A stretch of 52,499 bases of DNA from Ruminococcus sp. (GCA_013911065.1 JACERV010000034.1:1-52499), one strand, 5' to 3'. Positions 15,076-25,084 are shown, counted from the stretch's first letter. Numbers and translations are program-made. The notes: generated by a model from the sequence alone, not told the origin.

Positions 15076-17724
15076 ATGATAGGTTTATCCAGGATCTTAA
15101 TAAATTATCAGGAAAATCCTGTTGGAATTGAAACAGTCGACCAGATTGGATGGAGTATTATTTCTGATAAAAAGAATGTATTCCAGGAAAGTTATGAGCT
15201 TCAAATAGGAGAAGATGAGGCCTTTGGCATGCTTGTTTATGACAGTGGAGTAGTCAGGAGTGAAGAATCTGCTCATATTGCAATTGAGAAAAATATACTG
15301 AAGCTGGCATCTTCTAAAAAATACTTTATCCGTGTGCGGATTACCGGGAAAGATGGGGAGATAAGTGACTGGAAGGAGGGATTTTTCGTAACAGCGCTTT
15401 TGGCGGAGAAGGACTGGAAAGCGGAATTTATTACGATAGAGACAGAAGAAGATAAAGATGAGAGTAAAGGTTCTTATTTACGGAAAGAGTTTGTAATTGA
15501 GAAAAAAGTAAAGGCTGCCTATGCACATGCTACAGCACTGGGACTTTATCATCTTTATATCAATGGAAAGAAGGTAGGGGAGGATGAATTTGCTCCAGGC
15601 TGGACCTCCTATAATAAGCATCTGTTATATCAGACCTATGATGTTACAGACTATCTGGAAGAGGGGGAGAATGCGGCAGCAGGGCATATCGGTCCAGGAT
15701 GGTATAAGGGGACAGTAGGATTTGTCAGAATGCGCGGGCATTATGGGACGAGAGCTGCATTTGCCTGCCAGATTATTGTTGAGTATGAGGATGGAAGCAG
15801 AGAATCTTTCCGGACAGATACTTCATGGATGGGAACTTACAGCCCTGTTTTGTTCTCTGAGCTATATGACGGAGAGACTTATGATGCACGCAGGGAGATA
15901 GAAGGGTGGAACGAGCCCGGGTGTCCTATAGACTCCTGGCAGCGGACAGAGGCTGTCAGTTTTGATACATCAGTATTGTCGGCTCAGAGCGGCAGTAAGG
16001 TTAAGAAAGTTACAGGGGTTCCCGCAAAGAGAATCTTTACGACCCCTCAGGGTGATACAGTTATTGATTTCGGACAAAATATGACCGGATGGATTGAATT
16101 TAAGGTGAAGGGGCAGGCGGGAGACAAGGTGGAATTAAACTGCTTTGAAGTACTTGATGCAAAGGGAAATGTTTATTTAGACAATCTTCGCTCTGCAAAA
16201 GAAACAATTATATACATATGTAAGGATGAGGAAGAAGTTACATTCCATCCCAATTTCTCTTTCCAGGGGTTTCAGTTTGCAAAAGTTTCTTCCTATCCGG
16301 GAGAACTCGCGACTGACTATTTTACAGCCTATGCCCTGCATTCTGACATGGAGGTCACTGGGGAGTTTGAGTGCTCTAATCCGGACATTAACCAGTTACA
16401 GCATAATATTGTTTGGGGAATGAAAGGGAATTTCCTGGATGTGCCGACAGACTGCCCCCAGAGAGATGAACGTCTGGGATGGACGGGAGATGCACAAATA
16501 TTCTGCCGTACCGCTACATTTTTATATGATACCTATACGTTCTACACAAAGTGGCTGAAGGATGTGGAAGCAGACCAGAGAGAGGAAGGAGGGGTTCCTC
16601 ATGTTGTGCCGGACATTCTGATTGGAAAATCCTCTGCAGACCGTCTGATGAAAGACGGAGACCATTCTGCTGCTGCATGGGCAGATGTGGCAGTGATTCT
16701 GCCATGGACCCTTTATCTGATATATGGTGATGTTACAGTTATTGAGCGCCAATATGACAGTATGAAAGCATGGATTGGTTTTATGAAGGAGCATTCCAAA
16801 GGGAATATATGGAATTATAAGCTGCAGTTTGGTGACTGGGTAGCGCTGGATGCAGAAGAAGGAAGTTATTTTGGAGCAACCCCCAATGATTTGACCTGTA
16901 CAGCATATTATGCATATTCAACAAGGCTTTTTTCAAAAATGGCAAAGATTGTGGGAAGAGATGAGGATGCCGAGGAATATACCAGACTGTATCAGGAAAT
17001 ATTGGATACTTATCAGAAAACATTCTTTGATGAATCGGGGCACTTAAATGTGCAGACACAGACAGCGCAGATTGTCTCATTATATTTTGATTTAGTGCCG
17101 GAAGAATACCGTCAGAATGTGGTAGAGGATTTGCTGAAGCTTTTGGAAAAGGAGAATGGACACCTGGTGACGGGGTTTGTAGGAACCCCATATTTCTGCC
17201 ATGCATTAAGTCAAAACGGGCATACGGAGGAAGCTTATGAGCTATTGTTAAAAGATGATTTCCCGTCATGGCTGTATCAGGTTAAGATGGGCGCTACGAC
17301 AATATGGGAGCACTGGGACGGCATGAAGCCTGATGGAAGTATGTGGAGCCCCGATATGAACTCTTTTAATCATTACGCGTATGGTGCAATCGGAGAGTGG
17401 ATGTACCGAGTGGCGGCGGGGATCGAATGTGAGGAATCCCGCCCTGGATATAAACATATTATAATTGCGCCTCATCCGGGCGGAGGACTTGATTTTATAA
17501 GAGCTTCTTATAAGAGCATTTACGGAAAAATCATTTCCAACTGGAAACTGGACGGCAGGAGAGTTACTTTAACTGTAGAAATTCCATGTAATACATCTGC
17601 GTCTATTTGTCCGGCAGGGGCAAAAAAGATTCTGGAGCCGGGCGGACTGGAATTTGTAATGAAAGAAAATGGATACCAGGCAGAGGCAGGGTCTGGACAA
17701 TATACCATTGTATATGAAATTTGA
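15076..17724 (+). CDS. Alpha-L-rhamnosidase (GH78)
   Basis: An 882-aa glycoside hydrolase family 78 enzyme releasing terminal alpha-L-rhamnose from oligosaccharides or plant glycosides. Domain order matches the family: N-terminal fibronectin-like domain (1-110), rhamnosidase N domain (about 125-300, with HATALGLYHLYINGKKVG and FAPGWTSYNK), concanavalin-like domain (about 310-430), the (alpha/alpha)6 catalytic barrel (about 435-780), and a C-terminal beta domain. The barrel shows DCPQRDERLGWTGDAQIF with acidic D464/E465 and TTIWEHWDGM. There is no signal peptide, so it acts inside the cell on imported substrate. AAAGGAGG precedes the ATG. An ABC transporter follows 92 bp downstream. Confidence 0.93.
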   Translation: MIGLSRILINYQENPVGIETVDQIGWSIISDKKNVFQESYELQIGEDEAFGMLVYDSGVVRSEESAHIAIEKNILKLASSKKYFIRVRITGKDGEISDWKEGFFVTALLAEKDWKAEFITIETEEDKDESKGSYLRKEFVIEKKVKAAYAHATALGLYHLYINGKKVGEDEFAPGWTSYNKHLLYQTYDVTDYLEEGENAAAGHIGPGWYKGTVGFVRMRGHYGTRAAFACQIIVEYEDGSRESFRTDTSWMGTYSPVLFSELYDGETYDARREIEGWNEPGCPIDSWQRTEAVSFDTSVLSAQSGSKVKKVTGVPAKRIFTTPQGDTVIDFGQNMTGWIEFKVKGQAGDKVELNCFEVLDAKGNVYLDNLRSAKETIIYICKDEEEVTFHPNFSFQGFQFAKVSSYPGELATDYFTAYALHSDMEVTGEFECSNPDINQLQHNIVWGMKGNFLDVPTDCPQRDERLGWTGDAQIFCRTATFLYDTYTFYTKWLKDVEADQREEGGVPHVVPDILIGKSSADRLMKDGDHSAAAWADVAVILPWTLYLIYGDVTVIERQYDSMKAWIGFMKEHSKGNIWNYKLQFGDWVALDAEEGSYFGATPNDLTCTAYYAYSTRLFSKMAKIVGRDEDAEEYTRLYQEILDTYQKTFFDESGHLNVQTQTAQIVSLYFDLVPEEYRQNVVEDLLKLLEKENGHLVTGFVGTPYFCHALSQNGHTEEAYELLLKDDFPSWLYQVKMGATTIWEHWDGMKPDGSMWSPDMNSFNHYAYGAIGEWMYRVAAGIECEESRPGYKHIIIAPHPGGGLDFIRASYKSIYGKIISNWKLDGRRVTLTVEIPCNTSASICPAGAKKILEPGGLEFVMKENGYQAEAGSGQYTIVYEI

Positions 17725-17755
17725 TTGGATTTTCAATGTGGGATTGTCAGATTAT

Positions 17756-17781
17756 CCATGTGCAATGGAAAAAACACATGG
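17756..17781 (+). other. Intercistronic hairpin before the substrate-binding protein gene
   Basis: CCATGTG (17756-17762) pairs perfectly with CACATGG (17775-17781). No T-run follows. Such stem-loops before binding-protein genes often protect the downstream mRNA and raise its level over flanking genes; that role is inferred. Confidence 0.4.
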
Positions 17782-17816
17782 TAGCATAGAGTCATCAAAA
17801 GTAAGGAGGAAAAAAT

Positions 17817-19121
17817 ATGAAAAAGAAAATTGTTGCAGTATTTTTATGTGCAGCTATGGTTACTGGCATGGCAGCAGGATGTGGGTCATCCTCTGATAAG
17901 AAGTCGGAGACTTCCGCAGACGGGAATGAAACAACAGAATTGACCCTTCTGATTGACACGGATGTGACGATCGCAGGTTTTGAGGCGGTGGCGGCAAAGG
18001 CTGAGGAGGAGATTGGCATCAAGGTCAAAATTGAGACAAGGCCTGGAGGGGCAGACGGAGACAACATTGTAAAAACCAGATTAGCATCCGGTGACATGGC
18101 GGATCTTTGCTTGTATAATTCAGGAGCATTGTTAAATGCTTTGAATCCGGAAGAATATTTCCTTGATATTTCAGGAGAAGATTTTGTATCAAGAATAGAT
18201 GATAATTACAAGTCGGCAGTTTCCGTGGGAGACAAAGTATTCGGTGTTCCCTATCAGTCCTCACAGGCGGAGGGAATTGTTTACAGCAAAACTTTGTATG
18301 AAAAATACAATCTGGAAGTTCCTAAGACATGGGATGAATTTCTTGCAAACTGTGACGTGCTGAAAGAAAACAAAGAAACAGCAATTTTAGGTACGTTTGC
18401 CGATTCCTGGACTGCACAGGTTCCGTTTTTGGGTGATGCTTATAATCTGCAGCAAAGTGATCCTGAGTTTGCAGAGAAATTTGACGCAGGAGAAGCAAAA
18501 TGGGCAACCACACCTGCAGCTCTCAGGAGTTTTGAGAAGTTAGCGGATACAACACAATATTACAACGAGGATTATCTTGCCACTACATATGATGACGGAT
18601 GTGACATTATGGCAAATGGGGAAGCAGGACACTGGTTTATCCTGTCACAGGCACTGTCTAATATTTATGAACTGTATGGGGATCAGGTGAATGATCTTGG
18701 GGTATTTGCAGTGCCTGGTGACAGTGCAGACGATAATGGAATTACCCTTTGGTATCCGGCAGCACTTTATGGAAACAAAAACAGTGATAAGACAGATGCC
18801 ATTCTGAAGTTTATGGAATTTTACTTGTCTGATGAAGCCCTGGATGCATATTCAGAGGCAGTACTGCCAGACGGCCCATATTGCGTGAAAGATTATGAAA
18901 TGCCAGACAATGCCTATGACGCGGTGGCAAATGATATCCAGGCTTACTTTGAATCGGGTAAAAATGCACCGGCTCTGGAATATATCAGCCAGGTGAAAGG
19001 TGCGGATTGCCCTGCTATCTGCCAGGAATTAGGCTCCGGTCAGACAACAGCACAGGAAGCAGCTCAAAAATATGATAAAGATTGTGAAAAGCAGGCAACC
19101 CAGCTTGGGCTGAACTGGTAG
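17817..19121 (+). CDS. ABC transporter substrate-binding lipoprotein (family 1, sugar)
   Basis: A 434-aa extracellular solute-binding protein. MKKKIVAVFLCAAMVTGMAAGC is a lipoprotein signal peptide with lipobox MAAGC. The mature protein shows the family 1 pattern: LTLLIDTDV, IKVKIETRPGGADGDN, LASGDMADLCLYN, VFGVPYQSSQAEGIVYSK and LEVPKTWDEFLANCDVLK. It should bind an oligosaccharide outside the membrane and hand it to the two permeases that follow at 7 and 2 bp spacing. The neighbouring intracellular rhamnosidase suggests a rhamnose-containing oligosaccharide or glycoside. AAGGAGG lies 8 nt before the ATG. Confidence 0.94.
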   Translation: MKKKIVAVFLCAAMVTGMAAGCGSSSDKKSETSADGNETTELTLLIDTDVTIAGFEAVAAKAEEEIGIKVKIETRPGGADGDNIVKTRLASGDMADLCLYNSGALLNALNPEEYFLDISGEDFVSRIDDNYKSAVSVGDKVFGVPYQSSQAEGIVYSKTLYEKYNLEVPKTWDEFLANCDVLKENKETAILGTFADSWTAQVPFLGDAYNLQQSDPEFAEKFDAGEAKWATTPAALRSFEKLADTTQYYNEDYLATTYDDGCDIMANGEAGHWFILSQALSNIYELYGDQVNDLGVFAVPGDSADDNGITLWYPAALYGNKNSDKTDAILKFMEFYLSDEALDAYSEAVLPDGPYCVKDYEMPDNAYDAVANDIQAYFESGKNAPALEYISQVKGADCPAICQELGSGQTTAQEAAQKYDKDCEKQATQLGLNW

Positions 19122-19128
19122 GGCGGAT

Positions 19129-19986
19129 ATGGAAAGGAAAAAGATATATTCGAATTGGTTCATCGTACCGGCAATGGTAATTTTTACCGTGTTTTTTCTT
19201 CTGCCGATGGTGATATCCTTTTTTTTCAGTATGACGGTGTGGGATTTTAACAGTTTCACATTTTGCGGGTTTGACAATTTTAAGACTTTCTTTTCAGACA
19301 CCTCCTTGTCAAGTTCGATCAAAAATACTTTGATTTATGCAATTCTCACCTGTGGACTGAAATTGATTCTTGCATTTTTCCTGGCAGTGTTTCTGACAAG
19401 TAAAATTAAAACGAAGAATTTCCTCAGATCTGTAGTGTTTTTCCCAAACCTGATTAGTACCATAGCGGTAGGAATTACATTTTGTGCTCTGATGCACCCG
19501 TCAAAGGGGCTGATCAACCAGGTAATTACGATGCTTGGCGGGACAGGAGTGGACTGGCTTGGAAATACGAAGACGGCACTCTATGCGGTCATATTAACGG
19601 ATGTATGGAAGGGTGTCGGTGTGGCAACGGTGATTTTTATTGCAGGGATGCAGTCGATTGACAAAACCTATTATGAGGCAGCATCCATAGATGGTGCTAC
19701 CGGATGGGAGCAGCTGAAGGCAATTACTGTGCCTCTTAGCAGACCTGCTATGAATTCTGTAATTATTCTGGCATTTATCAGCGGTATGCGTACATTTGAT
19801 TTAATCTGGGCTATGACAGGCGGAGGCCCGGGGTATGTGACGGAGGTAATGGCATCTACAGTGTATAAACAATATGCAGCAGGGTTCTACGGATTATCTA
19901 CGGCAGGAAATGTAATTATGTTTATTTTGATTGCCATTCTGGCATTTCCGCTTCAGAAATTTCTGCTTAGCAGGGAGGTGGATTAG
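19129..19986 (+). CDS. ABC transporter permease (MalF-like)
   Basis: A 285-aa inner-membrane permease with six helices. The EAA loop that contacts the ATPase is at about residues 184-205 (YEAASIDGATGWEQLKAITV), and MTGGGPGYVTEV is the usual substrate-pathway loop of carbohydrate permeases. It pairs with the next gene to form the channel. The ATG is 7 bp after the binding-protein stop, with GGGCGG-like sequence before it. Confidence 0.94.
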   Translation: MERKKIYSNWFIVPAMVIFTVFFLLPMVISFFFSMTVWDFNSFTFCGFDNFKTFFSDTSLSSSIKNTLIYAILTCGLKLILAFFLAVFLTSKIKTKNFLRSVVFFPNLISTIAVGITFCALMHPSKGLINQVITMLGGTGVDWLGNTKTALYAVILTDVWKGVGVATVIFIAGMQSIDKTYYEAASIDGATGWEQLKAITVPLSRPAMNSVIILAFISGMRTFDLIWAMTGGGPGYVTEVMASTVYKQYAAGFYGLSTAGNVIMFILIAILAFPLQKFLLSREVD

Positions 19987-19988
19987 CT

Positions 19989-20819
19989 ATGAAAAGAAAA
20001 AAGAAATTATATCTTCTGGGAGATATTTTGGGAATTCTGGCGGCAGCTATAGTATTTATTGTTCCATTTGTATTTATGCTGGTCAATGCTCTGAAAGAAC
20101 GGCGTGAAGCGAACTTATTAAGTATAGGGCTGCCAAAAGAAACCCATTGGGAAAACTTTATTGAAGTATTTAAGGCAAACGATTATCAAATTCTGACAGC
20201 TTTCAAAAACAGCGGTCTGCTTGTAGTTGGCTCTGTATTGATACTAATTGTAGTTGGCTCTATGGGCGGATATGTTTTGCAGAGAAGAAAAGATTCTGTC
20301 ATGGGTATAATGAATTCGCTGATTATGGCGGGCCTGATGGTACCGGCAGCGATTCTCCCGACAATCTGGGTGCTGCAGAAACTTCACCTCTATAAAACAA
20401 TAGGGGGAATGATACTGGTAGAGGTTGCACTGCAAATACCGTTCACAATTATGCTGTTTAGAGGATTTATGAGTTCTATTCCGATTGAATTAGAAGAGGC
20501 GGGATATATGGATGGATGTTCACGCTGGAAAATCTTTACTACTATTATTTTTCCACTGCTGAAACCGGTGACTTCTACAGTAATTATTTTGAATGCAGTA
20601 ACTATATTTAACGATTTTACAAATCCACTGTACTTCCTTCCGGGCTCGGAAAATGCAACAGTACAGTTAACACTTTATAATTTTATGGGGCAGTATTCCA
20701 GTTCTTATAATATGCTGTTTGCAGATGTTATTCTGATTACAGTCCCCATGCTTCTGCTCTTTATATTCTTTAATAAAAGAATTGTAGACGGCATGGTGGC
20801 AGGCGCAGTGAAAGGTTAG
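19989..20819 (+). CDS. ABC transporter permease (MalG-like)
   Basis: A 276-aa six-helix permease, the second half of the sugar channel. It shows the MalG-type EAA loop EEAGYMDGCSRWKIFTTIIF (about residues 168-187) and ends near the membrane with DGMVAGAVKG, the canonical carbohydrate-permease C-terminus. The gene begins 2 bp after the first permease. No ATPase follows, so a shared MsmK/UgpC-type ATPase encoded elsewhere must power this importer. Confidence 0.94.
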   Translation: MKRKKKLYLLGDILGILAAAIVFIVPFVFMLVNALKERREANLLSIGLPKETHWENFIEVFKANDYQILTAFKNSGLLVVGSVLILIVVGSMGGYVLQRRKDSVMGIMNSLIMAGLMVPAAILPTIWVLQKLHLYKTIGGMILVEVALQIPFTIMLFRGFMSSIPIELEEAGYMDGCSRWKIFTTIIFPLLKPVTSTVIILNAVTIFNDFTNPLYFLPGSENATVQLTLYNFMGQYSSSYNMLFADVILITVPMLLLFIFFNKRIVDGMVAGAVKG

Positions 20820-20827
20820 AAAAAACT

Positions 20828-20877
20828 AAAAGGCAGGAAACAGGGCTGAGTCAGATCAATTCTGTCTCCAGCCTTTT
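20828..20877 (+). terminator. Intrinsic terminator after the ABC permease genes
   Basis: AAAAGGCAGGAAACAG (20828-20843) pairs with CTGTCTCCAGCCTTTT (20862-20877) at 14 of 16 positions. The right arm ends in a T tract. It separates the transport genes from the two-component system, so the latter probably depends on read-through or its own promoter (TATAAT at 20883-20888 lies just after the stem). Confidence 0.75.
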
Positions 20878-20915
20878 TATGGTATAATGCTTTTATTGAG
20901 CAGGGGGAAGAGGGC

Positions 20916-22703
20916 ATGAAATTTCAAAAGAAAATTATTCTTGTATATGCCGCGTTTTCTGTTTTAATAACAGGAATTTTTGCAGCCGCATACTACAATT
21001 TGAACGTGCGCCAATATAAGGAAAGAGAGTATGGAAATATCGAAACTGTATCTCATGTAAAATTGCAGCAGATGGAAGACACTCTGGAAGGGATGGAGTC
21101 GGCCATTACCTGGGTGCTGTCTGATATAGAGGTGCTGGAAGCACTGAAAAGACTGGCTACTATGGAGACAAATTCTTATGAAGACATGTATTTCAGTGAA
21201 TCCACTGCCACAGTACGTTCAAAAATGAATTCTTATTATCTGACAGAAAAATTTTACAGGACCATATTTTTTAATAAAATGGGAGTTACAATTGCAAATA
21301 ATAATTATGCAGCTACAGCATTGGATTCCGAAGCAGCCTATCAAAGCTATCCCTGGGTGGAAAAAGTGAGCAGCCACGGAGGCAGGGACGTTATTCTGGG
21401 GCTTCATCAGGATGATTGGGGAAACCGGATCAGGCCCCAGGTTATTTCTGTAGTGAAGGAAATACAGGGGATGGATATGGGATATATTGAAGTGCAGAAA
21501 GATAAAAAATCTCTGGATATTATGATGGAAAACTCGGACCCACGGATTACATATATCTTTTATACGAAGGATGGGAGGTTTATTTATTCCGATACGGATA
21601 CCGCAGATGCAGATTATTACTGGAAGGTAATGCAGGAAAACCCTGCAGACATACGCAAAATTGAGACTGAAAGTGGAGAGGAAGCATTATGCCTGATGCA
21701 GCAATCTGCGTTTCAGGATGTTGTACTTTTGACCGTTACCCGGGTGGATATTAGCAGAAGTGCAGTTCTGGCTGTGCTGCCGGTAAGTCTTCTCCTGCTT
21801 TTTGGGGCTTTAGTTTTGTCACTTGGGTATATTTATCTTACCTCAAGGCAGCTTACAAAACCCATCCAGCAGCTACAGCGTTTCATGGATACTACCAGGC
21901 TGGATAATATGGAGGCAGAAATACCGGAGAAAATTTCCAATGATGAAATTGAAGCACTTTATGTATCTTATAAAGATGTAATGAACCGGCTGAATGATTC
22001 CATGCTGAAAGAAAAGCGCATGTCACTTTTATCTTTGCAGGCCCAGTTTGATTTGCTGCAGGCCCAGGTGAACCCTCATTTTATCTATAATGTACTGAAT
22101 GTAATATCCAGCAGGGGAATGGTATCTGACGACGAAGTGATCTGTGATATGTGCAGCCAGCTTGCAGGAATGCTCCGGTATTCTACGAATACAAAGGATA
22201 AGTATGCTGTGGTAAGGCAGGAAATTGAATATCTTGAACTTTACCTTGGGTTACTGAAGTACAGATATGATTATAAACTCTCCTATACCATCGAAGTTGA
22301 CAGCAGGATATATACCCGGCCACTCCCTAAGATTGTCCTGCAGCAGATTGTGGAAAATGCAGTGAATCATGGGTATAGAGGCAGTACCGATGTCATCCGG
22401 GTGAAGGTAAGCGGAGGACAAAATGAAGATGGATGGTATCTGAAAGTTCACGATGATGGTCAGGGGATAAGAGAAGAAAAATTAGCTGAAATAAATAAAA
22501 ATATTTCCTATACAAGAAATAAGTTTACTATACACAGAAGCGATGTGGAATTGGAAATAGGGGGAATGGGTCTGGTGAATACATATGCCCGTCTCTATCT
22601 TCTGTATAATGAGGATTTGATTTTTGAAATATTGCCTGCAGAAGGGGGCGGAACGGATGTGATAATAGGGGTAAAGGAGAAGGGAGGAGAAAAGGATGTA
22701 TAG
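20916..22703 (+). CDS. Sensor histidine kinase, YesM-like
   Basis: A 595-aa membrane sensor kinase. There is one helix at about 7-27, an outside sensor domain to about 280, a second helix (about 282-312), HAMP (about 312-365), a His_kinase domain with the phospho-accepting His388 in QAQVNPHFIYNVLN, and a HATPase domain with N box QQIVENAVNHGY, G1 DDGQGI and G2 GGMGLVNTY. This is the YesM/LytS-like class that pairs with AraC-type response regulators to sense sugars. The stop overlaps the next gene by 8 bp, so the pair is translationally coupled. It probably controls the rhamnosidase/ABC genes upstream. Confidence 0.94.
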   Translation: MKFQKKIILVYAAFSVLITGIFAAAYYNLNVRQYKEREYGNIETVSHVKLQQMEDTLEGMESAITWVLSDIEVLEALKRLATMETNSYEDMYFSESTATVRSKMNSYYLTEKFYRTIFFNKMGVTIANNNYAATALDSEAAYQSYPWVEKVSSHGGRDVILGLHQDDWGNRIRPQVISVVKEIQGMDMGYIEVQKDKKSLDIMMENSDPRITYIFYTKDGRFIYSDTDTADADYYWKVMQENPADIRKIETESGEEALCLMQQSAFQDVVLLTVTRVDISRSAVLAVLPVSLLLLFGALVLSLGYIYLTSRQLTKPIQQLQRFMDTTRLDNMEAEIPEKISNDEIEALYVSYKDVMNRLNDSMLKEKRMSLLSLQAQFDLLQAQVNPHFIYNVLNVISSRGMVSDDEVICDMCSQLAGMLRYSTNTKDKYAVVRQEIEYLELYLGLLKYRYDYKLSYTIEVDSRIYTRPLPKIVLQQIVENAVNHGYRGSTDVIRVKVSGGQNEDGWYLKVHDDGQGIREEKLAEINKNISYTRNKFTIHRSDVELEIGGMGLVNTYARLYLLYNEDLIFEILPAEGGGTDVIIGVKEKGGEKDV

Positions 22704-24222
22704 AATTGTTGTGGCAGAAGATGAACCAGCGGCTTTGGGCCATGTTTGTATGATTCTGGAAAAGAAATGCCCCCAGTATCAGATTATAGGAACGGCAGGA
22801 AATGGACTAGAAGCGTTATGCCTAATCCGAAGGGAGCAGCCAGACGTATTGATTTCTGATGTGAGAATGCCGGTAATGGATGGGATACGGCTGATATCAA
22901 AAGTAAAAGAAGAATATCCAGAGATTCTTTCTATCATTGTTAGCGGATATTCAGAATTTGAATATGCGAAAGGGGCGCTTCAATCAGGCGTCTGCGATTA
23001 TATTCTGAAGCCCCTTGCCCCGTCAGATATAAAGGAGCTAATGGACAGGCTGGAACCTCGGTTAGATGCACTGTACTACGAAAAGCGGAACAAATTGTTG
23101 AAAGCATTGTGCAGCGGAGCGGAATCTGATTTCCGGGATTCTCTGTACCGTTACTTTCCGAAAGGCCGGTATTATGCGGCAATCTACAGAAAAAACGGAC
23201 TTCCAAAAAGGTTTTCCCAGAAGACGGGAGTAGAAATATTTTCAATGGAGGAAGAGAAGGTTTATATTTACGGGAGGGATGAAATGGAATCCCTCTATTT
23301 TTTCCCGGAGAATCTGTTGTTTTTGGGGGATTTCAGAGAGATGGCGGAGTGTATTTTTGAAAAAGAAAGAAATGCATATACATATCTGACGGCGGTGATG
23401 TACGAAGAACCCCTTACTTTAGAAGAATTCCCCCGAGTTGTAAAAAGGATGTACCGGAAACTGGATGAGTCTATTGTAATTGGAGAAAACCAGATGCAGA
23501 AGCTTTCTTGTGAAAGGATGGAAGAAGGCGGTTTTTCGGCAGCAAGAAGTGAGTGCGAGGCGGAGGGGAACATAGAGGAAAAGGAAAAATTAGAACATAT
23601 AGAATATTTAATCCGATACAAAGAAAATGGAAAGTTTACAGAAGAAATAAAGAAACTATTTAATATATATTGCAAACAAAAATATAGTCAGATATGCGTT
23701 GAATCGGCTGTGAAATATATTTTCCAACTGATATATAACACCTATCCTTCTGTAAAGAATGTTATAGACCTGGAATTCATGCTGGATGATGCGTTTTACT
23801 ATGCTTCGAATATGCAGGAGCTGACAGAGAGTATTCTCACTATTGTAAAGCAGTGTGTCCCGGAACTGGGGAAAGAAAAAATTGATAATAAGGAACAGTT
23901 TTTCCAATCTATTATATCTTATCTGAACGGACACATGGAAGAGGCCGTAACCCTGGGAAGTATCTGTAAAAGGTTTGGAATATCTCAGACATCTTTAAGC
24001 AGAATGTTCCGTACTTATGAAGGCACCTCCTTTAGCAATTATCTTACCAGAATAAGAATTGAAAAAGCAAAGCAGATGATGCAGCAGGACCCGGAGGCCT
24101 ATATCAGAGATATAGCCGAACGTGTGGGATACAGCGATCAGTTCTATTTTAGCAGGATATTCCGCTCGGTGACCGGTATCTGCCCGAAAGAATACATGGA
24201 GAAAGCCATGTTGCAAATCTGA
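22696..24222 (+). CDS. Response regulator, AraC-type (YesN-like)
   Basis: A 508-aa regulator with a receiver domain at residues 1-125 (acidic pocket EDEP, phospho-acceptor Asp55 in LISDVRMPVMDG, Lys in YILKPLAP), a long middle linker region, and a C-terminal AraC double helix-turn-helix (about 405-505, GSICKRFGISQTSLSRMF, then IRDIAERVGYSDQFYFSRIF). It is the partner of the overlapping sensor kinase and would activate the sugar-use genes on signal. GGAGAAAAGG lies about 5 nt before the ATG. Confidence 0.94.
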   Translation: MYRIVVAEDEPAALGHVCMILEKKCPQYQIIGTAGNGLEALCLIRREQPDVLISDVRMPVMDGIRLISKVKEEYPEILSIIVSGYSEFEYAKGALQSGVCDYILKPLAPSDIKELMDRLEPRLDALYYEKRNKLLKALCSGAESDFRDSLYRYFPKGRYYAAIYRKNGLPKRFSQKTGVEIFSMEEEKVYIYGRDEMESLYFFPENLLFLGDFREMAECIFEKERNAYTYLTAVMYEEPLTLEEFPRVVKRMYRKLDESIVIGENQMQKLSCERMEEGGFSAARSECEAEGNIEEKEKLEHIEYLIRYKENGKFTEEIKKLFNIYCKQKYSQICVESAVKYIFQLIYNTYPSVKNVIDLEFMLDDAFYYASNMQELTESILTIVKQCVPELGKEKIDNKEQFFQSIISYLNGHMEEAVTLGSICKRFGISQTSLSRMFRTYEGTSFSNYLTRIRIEKAKQMMQQDPEAYIRDIAERVGYSDQFYFSRIFRSVTGICPKEYMEKAMLQI

Positions 24223-24538
24223 TATAAAAGAGTTAAAATCTTTTCAGACTCTATTTTAAGACGATTGAGATAAACCAAAGAAGAAATATTTTTGTAAAAA
24301 ACAATTCAGCAGGGATGATGATGAAATATATTACTATAAAGAATGCATGTTGAGAGATGTTTATTAAATGGAGATTGCCGTAAGTCTCTGATTGGATTAT
24401 AATATTTAGTAAGATTATATGAAAGCTGGGTATTTTGTATTCTGGAGTGTTTGTGTGCCAAAATGAGGATAAAATACTTATGGGCAGAAAATTTGAAGAA
24501 GAGTTATAGCAGTGCGGAATTTTAAAGGGAGGTAAGAA
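24223..24538. other. Intergenic region, 316 bp
   Basis: No coding frame with a ribosome binding site is visible. It holds an imperfect A/T-rich hairpin just after the response regulator gene (AAAATC...GATTTT-like, no clear T-run) and the promoter at 24375-24403. The last 130 bases form the leader of the YcxB-like gene and are A/T-rich without a recognised riboswitch. Confidence 0.5.
24375..24403 (+). promoter_or_regulatory. Promoter of the YcxB-like gene
   Basis: TTGCCG (24375-24380), 17 bp, then TATAAT (24398-24403). The expected start near 24410 gives a leader of about 130 nt. Confidence 0.7.
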
Positions 24539-25084
24539 ATGATGATAGAATGTAAAACTATAATGAATAAAAATTCGCTTTCTATAATAAGTAAATATTA
24601 TTATAGAAATACGGAATATATACGCAAACTTAAGATAGTATTGCTGATTTGCGGTGTTCTTCTTTTTTTGATTGGCATTCCTTTTTTGACAATACAGTTT
24701 TTTACGAGTAGCTTTGACCTGAGTGGGAATACAAGCTTTATAATTTTTGCAGTAATATTAGGGGCAATATGTTTGTGGTATGTAGCTGGGGGAATGGAAA
24801 AGCAGGGGACTTACGCCATTGTAAAGCAATACTTTAAAAATGGAGAAAAAGAGAAAGTGTATAATTATACTTTTACTAAGGAGGGGATAAATATTGAGGA
24901 TTCTGGAAATACGGCTTTTTATAAATGGTCTTCAATAGAAAAGAATTATGAGGAGGGCCATTATTATATCTATGTGGCTAATAGCAAATATATTGTAATT
25001 GATAAGATGGGGTTTGTAGGTAATAGTCAATCTGAGTTTGAAAATTTGATAAAAGAAGTTTTGAAAGAGCCAATTGATAAGTAA
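24539..25084 (+). CDS. YcxB-like membrane protein
   Basis: A 181-aa protein with two adjacent membrane helices (about residues 32-55 and 62-82) and a soluble C-terminal part. The C-terminal segment FYKWSSIEKNYEEGHYYIYV, then KYIVIDKMGF and QSEFENLIKEVL fits the YcxB-like C-terminal domain seen in many Firmicutes proteins of unknown role. Two ATGs in tandem (24539 and 24542) follow AAAGGGAGGT; the first is given. It is preceded by its own promoter. Confidence 0.75.
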   Translation: MMIECKTIMNKNSLSIISKYYYRNTEYIRKLKIVLLICGVLLFLIGIPFLTIQFFTSSFDLSGNTSFIIFAVILGAICLWYVAGGMEKQGTYAIVKQYFKNGEKEKVYNYTFTKEGINIEDSGNTAFYKWSSIEKNYEEGHYYIYVANSKYIVIDKMGFVGNSQSEFENLIKEVLKEPIDK

